From positions 970,001 to 1,034,000 of the forward strand of contig NZ_JABWRD020000002.1 in the NCBI RefSeq assembly GCF_014268785.2: DNA of 64,000 nucleotides, written 5' to 3'. Source of the stretch: Pseudomonas shirazensis. Its GTDB lineage: Bacteria > Pseudomonadota > Gammaproteobacteria > Pseudomonadales > Pseudomonadaceae. Below are positions 20,138-30,420 of the stretch, piece by piece. The first letter of the stretch is position 1, and each line of letters starts with the position of its first letter. Made by a program: the position numbers and the translations under genes. Below the pieces are notes generated by a model. The model saw only the letters and a list, made by a program, of their open reading frames with translations. It was not told where the DNA came from and ran no database searches.

Positions 20138-20902
20138 ATGCGTTATCTGCTGTTGACCTTGTTCTGCCTGCTGACCGGCGCCGCCCATGCGGCGCCGGCC
20201 AAGGCTTACATGAGCATCATCATCGACGACCTTGGCCAGAGCATCGAGCGCGACCAGCGCACCCTTGCCCTGCCCGGCCCGGTGACCATGGCAGTGATGC
20301 CTGATACCCCGCACGCCAGCGACTTCGCCCGCCAGGCCCATAAAGCCGGCAAGACGGTGATCCTGCACATGCCGATGGACCCGGCCACCGGCCCATATGC
20401 CTGGCACCCCGGCCTACCGACCGAAGAGCTCGCCCGGCGCCTCGACGCAGCGTTGCTCAAGGTGCCGTTTGCCGCAGGCGTGAACAATCATATGGGCAGC
20501 CGCATGACCGCTGAGCCAACTGCCATGGCCTGGTTGATGGCTGAGTTGCAGCGCCGTGACCTGTTCTTCGTCGACAGCCGCACCAGTGCCGCTACCGTGG
20601 CTGCCGCCAAGGCGCAGGAAGACTGCCTGGCACACGTGTCACGGGATGTATTTCTGGACGACGTGCGCACCAGCGAAGCCATCACCGCTCAGTTGCGTGA
20701 AGGCGTCGAGCTGGCCCGCAGGCAGGGCTCTGCTGTGCTGATTGGCCACCCTTACGCACAAACGCTGGAGGTTCTGGAAAGAGAAATGCCCCGGCTCAAG
20801 AGCCAGGGCATCGAACTGATAGAGCTGCGCCAGATGATCGCCGTGCGCAGCAATCTGGCCATGCCTGCACATGGCAAGCAAGGCCGCTACAGCAATCGCT
20901 GA
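20138..20902 (+). CDS. Divergent polysaccharide deacetylase family protein (YibQ type)
   Basis: This 254-residue exported protein has a signal peptide cleaved near AHA|AP. It has a NodB-like barrel with the segments IIIDDLG, HMPMDP, NNHMGS and FFVDSRTSA. This is the divergent deacetylase family, whose substrate is unknown; many members sit beside envC and ctpA, as here. It lies 7 bases after ctpA. Its stop is only 3 bases from the stop of the convergent toxin-like gene, with no terminator between them. Confidence 0.88.
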   Translation: MRYLLLTLFCLLTGAAHAAPAKAYMSIIIDDLGQSIERDQRTLALPGPVTMAVMPDTPHASDFARQAHKAGKTVILHMPMDPATGPYAWHPGLPTEELARRLDAALLKVPFAAGVNNHMGSRMTAEPTAMAWLMAELQRRDLFFVDSRTSAATVAAAKAQEDCLAHVSRDVFLDDVRTSEAITAQLREGVELARRQGSAVLIGHPYAQTLEVLEREMPRLKSQGIELIELRQMIAVRSNLAMPAHGKQGRYSNR

Positions 20903-20905
20903 AGC

Positions 20906-23900
20906 CTACTCGAACGGGATGATGCCGAGCACATCGGCCTTGGTCAGCTTGCCGCGGTAGATCTCCAATACCTCACTGTTCTGCGCTGCACGTAATTGAG
21001 CGTCGCGGCCCAACGCGCGCTGCGCCCAGGTTTTGAGGTGCCCGGCGACAAAATCAAGGTCAGCTGCGCCCTCGCTGGCGTAGTGGAAATGCGCCTCCCA
21101 CAAGCCAATGCCTCGACCATGTCCGGACACGGCCAGCCGCTTGATTTCATAGATATCCAGGTAGTCGTTGCGCGGCAGCGGTCTGCGTTTGACGGTGCGT
21201 ACAATAGTCAGTTGTTTCTGCTCGTGCAGGTACTTGAGCGCTCGTGCCGTTGGGTGAGTGGTGTTGAAGTAGATCGATCTGAGCAAGTCATCCTGGGTCG
21301 CCTGCAATGACTCGATGCCCGTTTCAAGGTCTTCATACAACGCTGCATCGCCTTCGCTGCGAGGCAGTGCTGCGAGCACCTCGCTGAGTTTTTCGCGGTG
21401 CAGCTCCAATACCGTGCTCAAGCCCAACGGCTCGTCAGATGAAACATAGCGCCGAGCGATCTTGACCACCGAATCCATCTCGTCCAACAGCGCGCGTCCG
21501 CGTCGGCGGACACTGGCAAGCCCTTGCGTCGATGGGGAAGCTACGTCGAGCGGGTTGGACTCGGCGTCTTCGACCCATGTACTGTTCTGGCGTCTGAAAG
21601 TTTTCAAAACCTTGGAGTGGGAATCTCTTTGCTGGATAACCGACTCGCCATCGACCTGCACCTCCTCTCCCACCACGCTTCGGCCACGGTGCGTGCGGAC
21701 CACTCGACGTATGCCGCCACGCTTTGCATAGAGAGGCGTACGCACCCTCGGTACATCCGCCAGCTCAAGTTCACGCAGGTCGCTGGCAATCTCGATCCTG
21801 ACCGAGTCCTTGAGCTTGCCCAGCGTCTGCTGGTATAGCCGCAGCTTGTCCGCTCGGATGACTCTCTTGCCCACGCTCAGCAAGTAATCAGCCATACCTG
21901 CTGCTTCCTCGTAGGCATCCATTACACCGTTCAGGACTTCCAGCCGCTCGCTCAGCGCGAGGTCCCCACCCGCCAGCTCGGCGTGCGCAGCGCCAGCACT
22001 GGCCAACGCCGGGCCGTTGAGATAGTTCTGGTACTCGTTCAAGGTCGCTTCGTCGGCCCCACCAAGGCGATCCAGACTAAGCTCGGCAAGGTCCTGCAGC
22101 ATACGGAATTCAAGGTCTACCGCGTTCGCTCGCCTTGCCTCGATGATCCGATTGAGCATCTGAACCTTGGTGTCTCTGCCGCCTTCCTCGGATTTGAAAT
22201 GAATCGTGCTGTCCTTTAGCGTTTCCTCGAGCAGGGCGTCGAACGGCCCGGACAGTTCGATCAACTCCTGCTCCCACACCTGCACGCCCTCAAGCGCCTT
22301 GGTGAATTCCCGATAATGCTGGATTTCGGCCTCGGTTTCCGGGAGGACCAACAGCTGCTCCCTTTGCTCCTCAATGTCTTCGTCGTTGATCATGTCCGCC
22401 AGACGGTTGTAGTAATGCGCGCAGTTCTCGACCAGGCTGCGCCGAATATCGCTGCGCTGTCCGTCCAGCACCTGATCCAGCAATGGGTCAACGGACCTGA
22501 CGGCAGTAATCTCGGTCAGAATGCGATCATGCTTGCGGTCTACCTCGATCAGTCGTTTATAGCCACCGACAACACGCTCGCTGTAGCGCTTCTGAAGGCT
22601 CCTGAGCAGCGCCAACTTGCTTACTTGAACGCTGTCCAGTGATGCCTCCTGTTCCAGATCAAGGATCAGCGCCTTGTTCTCGAACTCTTGCCTGATATAT
22701 TTTTCAAGGTCTCGCCGCCGTGGTTCGCTGTCCACGATCAGCGCACTTTCCTGATTCTTGAGCAGAGTAAGCTGCTGCTTCTTGGTCTCCTGCAGGCGCT
22801 GAACGCGATTACGCGGCATACCGCCATCCAAGCGCAGCCGAGCATCGATACGCCACGCTCCGAACTCGCGCAGCAGCCACGGCCCGACGGCGCCGTCCCG
22901 GCCTTCAATGCGTGCGCCTTCGGCGCTGAGCGCCACCGCGTAGATGTCCCCACGCAGCGACACATAATGCTGCCCGTCCTTGATGTACAAGCCCTGTTCA
23001 GGGCCAGCACCCAGCGGCTGGATGCCGTTGAGCGATACAGCACTGCGCATCGCCAGCAAGGCCTGCCGCCGTTGAGGAGGCAGGACATTGAAGCCCTGCC
23101 CTCCACTGAAAGAAAAGTCCAGGTTCAGGCTGGCTTGGTTGAGCACCTCGCCAGGCAGGTAAACCTTGCCTTGGACTGGGCGAGTCATCGCCGTGAATGC
23201 ACCGTGGCCTGCGATTGTCGGCCCGCGCAACAGATCCAGCGGCGGTTGCTCTACGGGGACGGGCTCCTGCAACTGCGGCAACCGCGCATGCAGCAGCGCC
23301 ATGCCGGCATTGAGGATCAGGTCGACAACCGCCGCTGAGCGCCCGAAGGGACTAGCTTGAGCCAACGCGGTGAGGTCATTGTCGACGCTCTTGGCCAGTT
23401 GCACCATCCAGGCCACCACTGCTACCGGCCCGCGCAGTTGCAAGGTAATCAGGTCGAACAGCAACCAGGCACCTTCACACAGAATGGCCCAACGGCTCTC
23501 GGCATTCGACACACTCTGCCGGTCAGCCAGCTCCACCAGCAGGTCGCGGTTTGCTGCATACATCTTTGCGTCGACATCAATGCGCCAAAACTGCGGCCAG
23601 AGCGCAGGCGGTTGCACGCGCTCGGGCAGGAGCGAGGAATCGAAGATCGGCACACCCAGATGCGGCTCGGTAAATCCGCCGTGCGCATACACGCTTCGAG
23701 CCTGTGGCAGGATCCACTCAAGGATGTCCTGCTGCAAGGCCATATCGGAACGAATCGCCTGCATCATCGCATCCAGACTGGCGAACTCGCACACCGAGCG
23801 CGATGCATACAACGGCCGATATAGCACAACCACCGCAGGCTCGACGCAAAACAGCACATACATTCCACGCACCAGGTCGTAGTGCTCACTGCTGGGCTCG

Positions 23901-25570
23901 CGCCGAAATGCGAGTGGCATCAACATGCTGCCTGGCAACTGCTTGTCATCCAGCCCCCGGCAGTAATTGACCACGGCTTGCAGCGCGGCCTCACTCAGGC
24001 TACCTGCCAGCTTTGCCTGCAAGGCACTGAACAGGAAGGAACAACGCCATTCACGCGCGAAACGACTGACGCGCAGCTCACGCTGGGCCGGCTCATCCAG
24101 GCGGTCAGCGACATACACCGGATAATGAGCACCGATGTCGACACGCTGGATAAGTGCCTTGACGTACTCGACGTTCATCCAGTCCATGATCAGTTGATCG
24201 TCCCGATGCTCGATCGCCGTCAGGGTAGCTCCGGCCAGCGAGCTCAAATTGCCTACGGCAAGCTGGGTAAGCGAAACCTTGCGCGTTTCAACCACCCCAC
24301 CGCCAACACCCGCGCCCGCACCGCCTGGCACTCCCCTGGCCACGCTCAGGGTCAGCAACAGGTCATCCGCAAAGTAATTGGCGTCGATCGGATGATCACT
24401 CAACATCTGCTCACGCAAACGCTGGCTGGCGTAGCCATGCAGGTCAAGAATGCCATCAAGTGCAGCGATACCGTCGGAGTCAGCCTGCGCCAAGGCCAGC
24501 TCGAACAGGCCACACTGGTAGGCAAAGCTGTCCTCGGAAGACGCTCTATTCAGTCCTGGAGGCAGGCTCAGTTTGGTATTGCCAACGTTGGAATAGGCCG
24601 GGATGAAGAAGCTGGCAGGGTCGCTCAGCGAGGCATATGCCTGCTCAAGCGCGCCGACATCTGCCAGCAAGGCGGGGCGCAGCCGCGACAGCGTCGCCAG
24701 GAGAATATCCAGCAACATTGCCGCCTGCTGCACAAAGCAGTCGCCCTCCAACGCAAAGCGGTGCCAGGTCATGGCCTCGAAGCGGTAACGCACGCCGAGC
24801 TCGTCGGCAAGCGCAGCAGCAAACTCGTCGAACGAGTCGAATGCACGGATGATCCCCGAGGGCGCGCACCACATAAGGGACTCGCGCTCGTCCCATTGCG
24901 CCTGAATCAGCAGGTTTGGCAATGTCTCGCTGAAGGTAGCCCCGCCAATGTCCAGTTCGACCTGCACCAGATACACACCGGACGGCACATTGCCGCGTGC
25001 CAGCAGCTCGCGCACGCACTGCGCCTGCTGTTCGTCCAGCGCCTGCCAGGGCAAGTTGCAGAGTAGCGCCGATTTGAGCAGTTGCTGCAGCCAGCTCAGG
25101 TGGTCGACGCCCATGCTGCCAGTCGCCCGCCAATAGTCGACCTGGGCCTGACAGAAGTCATCTGGCAACTGCCTAACCAGTTCGTCGAAGGCTGTCTGCA
25201 GCCGCTCAGGCTTTATGACATCGCCCTCGCCGGTGGTCATGGAGTCTTCGATCGCATAAAAGCGCCTACCCGGTTCCAGGCAGAAGTACTGGGCAACGTT
25301 GTCTACCGGCGACAAGTCCAGCAACTTGCCGTCAATCAGCGCTTGCAGCACCAGGTCGACCAGCGACCGGAGAGGAAGTCCAGGTGTCATCAGCATCAGC
25401 CCTTCAGCTGAATGCATGTCAGGTCTGGCAGTCTTGAGAATGGGATGGTGTTCGATCAAGAGTTGCATGATCCGCTCAGCCGCGATCTGGCGCAGGCCAG
25501 GGCGGTTGGCGAATTGAGCAGCTACGCTGGCGTGGAAATCAAAAGCTGTTGCGGATGGGTTGCTGGGCAT
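20906..25570 (-). CDS. Very large DUF6543-type toxin-like protein
   Basis: This 1554-residue protein has no signal peptide. It resembles the large DUF6543/dermonecrotic-toxin-like proteins common in Pseudomonas. A segment near 865-920 (YVSLRGDIYAVAL, then WRIDARLRLDGG) is characteristic of that group. It is followed by a long charged coiled-coil region at about 923-1190 and a C-terminal domain at about 1340-1554 ending VLGIIPFE. I see no catalytic motif that names an activity. The ATG at 25570 has an AGGAAAG site. It interrupts the conserved deacetylase-betT neighbourhood, has no immunity-like partner beside it and probably arrived by transfer. Family placement is by eye. Confidence 0.6.
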   Translation of the reverse strand: MPSNPSATAFDFHASVAAQFANRPGLRQIAAERIMQLLIEHHPILKTARPDMHSAEGLMLMTPGLPLRSLVDLVLQALIDGKLLDLSPVDNVAQYFCLEPGRRFYAIEDSMTTGEGDVIKPERLQTAFDELVRQLPDDFCQAQVDYWRATGSMGVDHLSWLQQLLKSALLCNLPWQALDEQQAQCVRELLARGNVPSGVYLVQVELDIGGATFSETLPNLLIQAQWDERESLMWCAPSGIIRAFDSFDEFAAALADELGVRYRFEAMTWHRFALEGDCFVQQAAMLLDILLATLSRLRPALLADVGALEQAYASLSDPASFFIPAYSNVGNTKLSLPPGLNRASSEDSFAYQCGLFELALAQADSDGIAALDGILDLHGYASQRLREQMLSDHPIDANYFADDLLLTLSVARGVPGGAGAGVGGGVVETRKVSLTQLAVGNLSSLAGATLTAIEHRDDQLIMDWMNVEYVKALIQRVDIGAHYPVYVADRLDEPAQRELRVSRFAREWRCSFLFSALQAKLAGSLSEAALQAVVNYCRGLDDKQLPGSMLMPLAFRREPSSEHYDLVRGMYVLFCVEPAVVVLYRPLYASRSVCEFASLDAMMQAIRSDMALQQDILEWILPQARSVYAHGGFTEPHLGVPIFDSSLLPERVQPPALWPQFWRIDVDAKMYAANRDLLVELADRQSVSNAESRWAILCEGAWLLFDLITLQLRGPVAVVAWMVQLAKSVDNDLTALAQASPFGRSAAVVDLILNAGMALLHARLPQLQEPVPVEQPPLDLLRGPTIAGHGAFTAMTRPVQGKVYLPGEVLNQASLNLDFSFSGGQGFNVLPPQRRQALLAMRSAVSLNGIQPLGAGPEQGLYIKDGQHYVSLRGDIYAVALSAEGARIEGRDGAVGPWLLREFGAWRIDARLRLDGGMPRNRVQRLQETKKQQLTLLKNQESALIVDSEPRRRDLEKYIRQEFENKALILDLEQEASLDSVQVSKLALLRSLQKRYSERVVGGYKRLIEVDRKHDRILTEITAVRSVDPLLDQVLDGQRSDIRRSLVENCAHYYNRLADMINDEDIEEQREQLLVLPETEAEIQHYREFTKALEGVQVWEQELIELSGPFDALLEETLKDSTIHFKSEEGGRDTKVQMLNRIIEARRANAVDLEFRMLQDLAELSLDRLGGADEATLNEYQNYLNGPALASAGAAHAELAGGDLALSERLEVLNGVMDAYEEAAGMADYLLSVGKRVIRADKLRLYQQTLGKLKDSVRIEIASDLRELELADVPRVRTPLYAKRGGIRRVVRTHRGRSVVGEEVQVDGESVIQQRDSHSKVLKTFRRQNSTWVEDAESNPLDVASPSTQGLASVRRRGRALLDEMDSVVKIARRYVSSDEPLGLSTVLELHREKLSEVLAALPRSEGDAALYEDLETGIESLQATQDDLLRSIYFNTTHPTARALKYLHEQKQLTIVRTVKRRPLPRNDYLDIYEIKRLAVSGHGRGIGLWEAHFHYASEGAADLDFVAGHLKTWAQRALGRDAQLRAAQNSEVLEIYRGKLTKADVLGIIPFE

Positions 25571-25681
25571 GGCGGCACTTTCCTGATGAGAAAAGGCTCA
25601 ACCTAACGCGTAGTGGAGGGTGCTCCGGTGTTAGTTATTGCTGGGGTCGACACTGCGCCATCAGGCAGTTGGCGCAACAAC

Positions 25682-25716
25682 GAAACAGACCCTGTCCAAT
25701 GGACAAGGCCTGTTTC
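25682..25716. terminator. Long hairpin downstream of betT
   Basis: GAAACAG and CTGTTTC flank CCCTGTCC and GGACAAGG around AAT, a near-perfect 16-bp stem. It lies between the betT stop and the start of the giant toxin-like gene. There is no strong T tract on either side, so terminator function is likely but not certain. Confidence 0.55.
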
Positions 25717-25737
25717 AAGCAAAGCTGCGCACGTGCC

Positions 25738-27741
25738 CTAGCTGTACACGCGGCCCAGCACCTGGCGATGGCTCTCGAACTGATCAAGCACGTCGCGAAC
25801 GATCTGCTCCGGCAAGAAGCCCATCAGGTCGTACTCCTGACTACCATCGTGCAGATAGACCTCGGCGCGATAATAGCGTTGGCGCACATCGGCCTCGCCC
25901 TGCACCTGTGCCTCGTTGGGCGCCGCCAGGTAGCCGTCCAGGCTGACCTCGTAGACGAACGGGTTGCCCTCTTCCATCATCACCCGCAGGCCCATCATAT
26001 TGCGCGACTGGCCTAAGCGGGTCTCGACCTCGAAACCCTGCGCCTGCAGCTGCGCTGCGGCGTCCTTGAGGGCCGGACTGACGTGTTTGTCCATGAAGCG
26101 CTGAACCACCGCCTGGGTCGGCTGCAACTCCATCGCACTGAGCCGCTCGCTGAAACCGCGACGGCCGCGCGCGGCCAGCTCGGCCCGCTCCTGCTCCAGT
26201 TGCGCGTCCTGCTTCATGGCCTTGTACAAGCCGAACATGAACAGCACCAGCACCACCGAGAACGGCAGCCCTGCGAGCACGACCATGGTCTGCATGGCGG
26301 CGAAGTTGCCGGCCAGCAGCAGGCCAATGGTTACCAGGGTGATCACCACCGACCAGAACACCACCATCCAGTGCGGCGCGTCCTCGTCGACCTGGCCGCC
26401 CTTGCACGACAGGTTGGCCATCATCACCGCGCCGGAGTCGGCCGGGGTCAGGAACAGCACGAAGCCGACGAACACCGCCACCCCAATGACGATCTTGGCT
26501 GCCGGGAAGTATTCCAGCAGTTGGTAGATCGACATCGATGGCTGCTCAAGCGCCGTCTTGCCCAGCTCCACCGCACCATGGTTAATCACCAGGTCCAGTG
26601 CGGTGTTGCCGAAGATCGACAGCCAGGCCAGGGTAAAGCCCAGCGGGATCAGCAGCACGCCGGCAACCAGCTCGCGCACGGTGCGGCCCTTTGAGATACG
26701 GGCGATGAACATGCCCACGAACGGCCCCCAGGAAATCCACCAGGCCCAGTAGAACACGGTCCACAGTCCCAACCAGCGCTCGGACTTGCCCGCTTCGTTC
26801 TCGTATACATACAAGTCGAAGGTCTTCAGCACGATGCCGTTGAGGTAGTCGCCGGTGTTCTGCACAAAGCCGTTGAGCAGGTGCAGGGTATCGCCGGCCA
26901 GCAAAACGAAGATCAGCAGACCGCTGAACAGCACGATATTCAAGTTGGACAGGCGGCGGATGCCGTTTTCCACACCCGATACCGCAGCCACCGTCGCCAC
27001 CGTCGCCATGACCAGAATGACGATCAGCAGGTTAGTGTTGCTGTGCGCCATGCCGAACAGGTACTCGAGCCCCGAGGCAACCTGCATCGAGCCGATACCG
27101 AGGTTGGTCACCAGCCCCAGCAGGGTCACGAACATGCCGAAGATGTCCACCGCATGGCCGGCGCTGCCCTTGACCCAGCGCTCGCCCATCAACGGGTACA
27201 GCGCCGAACGCAAGGCCAGCGGCTGGTTGTGCCGATAGGCGAAGTAGCCGACCGCCAGGCCGACCAAGGCATAGATCGCCCAGCCATGCAGGCCCCAGTG
27301 CAGGAAGGTCAGCTGCAGGCCCTGGCGCGCCGCTTCAGCGCTGGCCGCGGTGCCTTCGGGCGGGTTGAAGTAATGATCCAGCGGCTCGGACGCACCGAAG
27401 TACAGCAGCGAGATACCGATACCCGACGAGAACAGCATGCCGGCCCAGGCACCGTAACTGAAGTCCGGTTGGTCATCCTTGCCGCCCAGCTTGAGTTTGC
27501 CGAAGCTGGAGAAGGCCAGAACGATGACGAACACCAGGTAGCCGCCAATCACCAGCATGTAATACCAGCCGAAGCTGCGCGTCAGCCAGGTCTGGGCGAC
27601 GTTGAGCACTTCACCGGCGGTGTCGGGTACAGCGATAAGCAAGGCAGTCAGAACAAGGATCAGCAGCGCAGAGGTGATGAACACCACGTTGTTGACCCGG
27701 ACCCTCTCGGCGGGGGGTTTGGTTAGGGAGGCAGAACTCAT
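25738..27741 (-). CDS. betT: BCCT-family choline/glycine-betaine transporter BetT
   Basis: This 667-residue inner-membrane carrier has about 12 helices. The BCCT signature WISWGPFVGMFIARISKGRT lies in the eighth helix, where the substrate tryptophans sit. A cytoplasmic tail of about 150 residues follows the last helix, a feature of osmotically activated BetT proteins. It imports choline (or a related betaine) by proton or sodium symport. It is divergent from betI, betB and betA, which oxidise choline to glycine betaine. Regulation by BetI through the shared 423-base intergenic region is likely. Confidence 0.92.
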   Translation of the reverse strand: MSSASLTKPPAERVRVNNVVFITSALLILVLTALLIAVPDTAGEVLNVAQTWLTRSFGWYYMLVIGGYLVFVIVLAFSSFGKLKLGGKDDQPDFSYGAWAGMLFSSGIGISLLYFGASEPLDHYFNPPEGTAASAEAARQGLQLTFLHWGLHGWAIYALVGLAVGYFAYRHNQPLALRSALYPLMGERWVKGSAGHAVDIFGMFVTLLGLVTNLGIGSMQVASGLEYLFGMAHSNTNLLIVILVMATVATVAAVSGVENGIRRLSNLNIVLFSGLLIFVLLAGDTLHLLNGFVQNTGDYLNGIVLKTFDLYVYENEAGKSERWLGLWTVFYWAWWISWGPFVGMFIARISKGRTVRELVAGVLLIPLGFTLAWLSIFGNTALDLVINHGAVELGKTALEQPSMSIYQLLEYFPAAKIVIGVAVFVGFVLFLTPADSGAVMMANLSCKGGQVDEDAPHWMVVFWSVVITLVTIGLLLAGNFAAMQTMVVLAGLPFSVVLVLFMFGLYKAMKQDAQLEQERAELAARGRRGFSERLSAMELQPTQAVVQRFMDKHVSPALKDAAAQLQAQGFEVETRLGQSRNMMGLRVMMEEGNPFVYEVSLDGYLAAPNEAQVQGEADVRQRYYRAEVYLHDGSQEYDLMGFLPEQIVRDVLDQFESHRQVLGRVYS

Positions 27742-28074
27742 TGCACGAATGCTCCGGGCAGTGCTGGGGTGGAGGCTAATCAGTCAATCCCGTGCAATTG
27801 GTCAATTAATGCCACTGCGACAGGTGTTATAAAAGCACTCAGGAAAACCGTGATCCCGTAGCGAAACGATGCACAACTACAGAGCCAAGCCCCGCTCCGA
27901 GGGCCCTGCGCGCAGTCTCGCGACCGCTCGGCAGATTCTGTATCGCGCAGCGCCCATGCCCGTCAACGCCTTGTATTCCGGGGGTTGCACGTTTTTTCTG
28001 GGTGCCAATCGATGCCTTCTCGACAGCCTTAAACAACTGTCAATGGCACAAATTGTCGCAGAGCTTATTCTTTA

Positions 28075-28107
28075 TTGATTGAACGTTCAATCAAAACAAA
28101 ATAGACT
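28075..28107 (+). promoter_or_regulatory. BetI operator overlapping the betIBA promoter
   Basis: TTGATTGAACGTTCAATCAA is a perfect 20-base palindrome (28075-28094), close to the known BetI operator. Its TTGAAC (28079-28084) also serves as a possible -35 box, 17 bases from TAGACT at 28102-28107. A bound repressor would block the promoter until choline is present. The rest of the betT-betI gap (27742-28074) holds no gene; a weaker half-site-like TTGGTCAATT lies near 27799, before betT. Confidence 0.78.
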
Positions 28108-28164
28108 GGCCTTCGCCGAGGCAGCCGCTTGTCGTCTGCCCGCAGGCCTGAGGAGATTTGCCAG

Positions 28165-28830
28165 ATGCCCAAGGTCGGTATGCAACCCATTCGCCGTCAG
28201 CAGTTGATCGAAGCCACCCTGCAGGCGGTCGATCAGGTCGGTCTGGGAGATGCCAGCATTGCGCTGATCGCCCGTTTGGCTGGAGTGTCGAACGGCATCA
28301 TCAGTCACTACTTTCAGGACAAGAACGGCCTGATCGCAGCGACCATGCGCCACCTCATGAACGCGTTGAGCGAAGGCACCGTCGCACGTCGACTAGCCCT
28401 CACCGACGACAGCCCGCGGGCGCACCTCAGAGTCATCGTCGAGGGCAACTTCGACGCCAGCCAGGTCAGCGGCCCGGCAATGAAAACCTGGTTGGCCTTC
28501 TGGGCCGCCAGCATGCACCAGCCGTCCTTGCACAGGTTGCAGCGGATCAACGATCACCGCCTTTATTCCAACCTGTGCTGTCAGTTTCGCCGCGTCCTGC
28601 CGCTCTACCATGCGCGCAAGGCCGCCCGCGGCTTGGCAGCCTTGATCGACGGCCTGTGGTTGCGTGGCGCGCTCTCGGGCGACGCGTTCGATACCGAGCA
28701 GGCAATTCGGATTGCCTACGAATACATGGATTTACAACTGGCTAAGCAGCACGCCCTGGATACAACGCCCCAGGCTGCTGAACAATCGCACGCAGCGACT
28801 GCCTCACTAGCAGGAGCGCAACGCGGCTAG
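28165..28830 (+). CDS. betI: Choline-responsive TetR-family repressor BetI
   Basis: This 221-residue TetR-type repressor has an N-terminal helix-turn-helix ([20 protein letters not shown]) and the BetI-type start [19 protein letters not shown]. It represses choline uptake and oxidation genes, and choline relieves binding. The ATG at 28165 has GGAGA upstream; an earlier in-frame start lacks homology. The C-terminus runs about 25 residues beyond the usual 195-197, as a low-complexity Ala/Gln-rich tail. betB begins 30 bases after it. Confidence 0.94.
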   Translation: MPKVGMQPIRRQQLIEATLQAVDQVGLGDASIALIARLAGVSNGIISHYFQDKNGLIAATMRHLMNALSEGTVARRLALTDDSPRAHLRVIVEGNFDASQVSGPAMKTWLAFWAASMHQPSLHRLQRINDHRLYSNLCCQFRRVLPLYHARKAARGLAALIDGLWLRGALSGDAFDTEQAIRIAYEYMDLQLAKQHALDTTPQAAEQSHAATASLAGAQRG

Positions 28831-28860
28831 CCAATCACACACTGCACTTGCGAGGATTCT

Positions 28861-30333
28861 ATGGCCCGTTTCGGAACGCAAAAACTCTACATCGATGGTG
28901 GTTATGTCGACGCTGGCAGCAATGCCACCTTCGAAGCCATCAACCCGGCGACCGGCGAAGTCCTCGCCCACGTCCAGCGCGCCACTGCCGCTGACGTCGA
29001 ACGTGCCGTCGAGAGCGCCGAACGTGGCCAAAAGGTCTGGGCCGCGATGACTGCCATGCAGCGTTCGCGCATCCTGCGTCGTGCCGTTGACATCCTGCGC
29101 GAGCGCAACGATGAACTGGCCATGCTGGAAACCCTCGACACCGGCAAGTCGTACTCGGAAACCCGTTACGTCGACATCGTCACCGGCGCCGACGTGCTCG
29201 AGTACTACGCAGGCCTGGTCCCGGCTATCGAAGGCGAGCAGATCCCCCTGCGCGAAAGCTCGTTCGTCTACACCCGTCGCGAGCCGCTGGGCGTGACCGC
29301 CGGTATCGGTGCGTGGAACTACCCGATCCAGATCGCCCTGTGGAAATCGGCGCCAGCCCTGGCGGCCGGCAACGCGATGATCTTCAAGCCGTCGGAAGTC
29401 ACCTCGCTGACCACCCTGAAACTGGCCGAGATCTACACCGAAGCCGGCCTGCCGAATGGCGTGTTCAACGTCCTCACCGGCAGCGGCCGTGAAGTCGGCA
29501 CCTTGCTGACCGAGCACCCGCGCATCGAAAAAGTATCGTTCACCGGCGGCACCACTACCGGCAAGAAAGTCATGGCCAGCGCCTCGAGCTCGTCGCTCAA
29601 GGAAGTCACCATGGAACTGGGCGGCAAGTCGCCGCTGATCATCTGCGCCGATGCCGACCTCGACAAGGCCGCCGACATCGCGATGATGGCCAACTTCTAC
29701 AGCTCCGGTCAGGTCTGCACCAACGGCACCCGGGTATTCATCCCGGCGTCGATGAAAGCCGCCTTTGAAGCCAAGATCGCCGAGCGCGTTGCGCGCATCC
29801 GCGTTGGCAACCCGGAAGACGAGAACACCAACTTCGGCCCGCTGGTCAGCTTCCAGCACATGGAAAGCGTGCTCGGCTACATCGCCAAAGGGAAGGAAGA
29901 AGGCGCCCGCGTCCTCTGCGGCGGCGAGCGTCTGAGCGAAGGCGACCTGGCCAAGGGTGCCTTCGTTGCGCCGACCGTGTTCACCGACTGCAGCGACGAC
30001 ATGACCATCGTCAAGGAAGAGATCTTCGGCCCGGTCATGAGCATCCTCAGCTACGAGACCGAAGAAGAAGTCATCCGCCGCGCCAACGATACCGAATACG
30101 GTCTGGCTGCCGGCGTCTGCACCAACGACATCAGCCGCGCCCACCGCATCATTCACCAGCTTGAAGCCGGCATCTGCTGGATCAACGCCTGGGGCGAGTC
30201 GCCGGCAGAAATGCCGGTCGGTGGTTACAAGCAATCCGGTGTCGGCCGCGAAAACGGCGTCAGCTCGCTGGCCCAGTACACCCGCATCAAGTCGGTTCAG
30301 GTCGAGCTCGGCGGCTACACCTCGGTGTTCTAA
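28861..30333 (+). CDS. betB: Betaine aldehyde dehydrogenase
   Basis: This 490-residue NAD(P)-dependent enzyme oxidises betaine aldehyde to glycine betaine. The catalytic cysteine is Cys286 (SSGQVCTNG) and the general base is Glu252 (MELGGKSP), the same positions as in the characterised P. aeruginosa enzyme. It forms an operon with betI and betA and serves osmoprotection and choline catabolism. Confidence 0.97.
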   Translation: MARFGTQKLYIDGGYVDAGSNATFEAINPATGEVLAHVQRATAADVERAVESAERGQKVWAAMTAMQRSRILRRAVDILRERNDELAMLETLDTGKSYSETRYVDIVTGADVLEYYAGLVPAIEGEQIPLRESSFVYTRREPLGVTAGIGAWNYPIQIALWKSAPALAAGNAMIFKPSEVTSLTTLKLAEIYTEAGLPNGVFNVLTGSGREVGTLLTEHPRIEKVSFTGGTTTGKKVMASASSSSLKEVTMELGGKSPLIICADADLDKAADIAMMANFYSSGQVCTNGTRVFIPASMKAAFEAKIAERVARIRVGNPEDENTNFGPLVSFQHMESVLGYIAKGKEEGARVLCGGERLSEGDLAKGAFVAPTVFTDCSDDMTIVKEEIFGPVMSILSYETEEEVIRRANDTEYGLAAGVCTNDISRAHRIIHQLEAGICWINAWGESPAEMPVGGYKQSGVGRENGVSSLAQYTRIKSVQVELGGYTSVF

Positions 30334-30420
30334 GCACCTCGTGTGCACCTGTGTAGTCAAGTCCGCGCCTTGCGGCGCGGGCGTCTTGCTCCCTGACACC
30401 GCCACAACGAGGGTACTTGC

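Noticed and set aside
27839..28078. Short open frames between betT and betI
   Set aside because: Both strands show only short frames without ribosome sites. The region behaves as a promoter region with REP-like GC-rich words.
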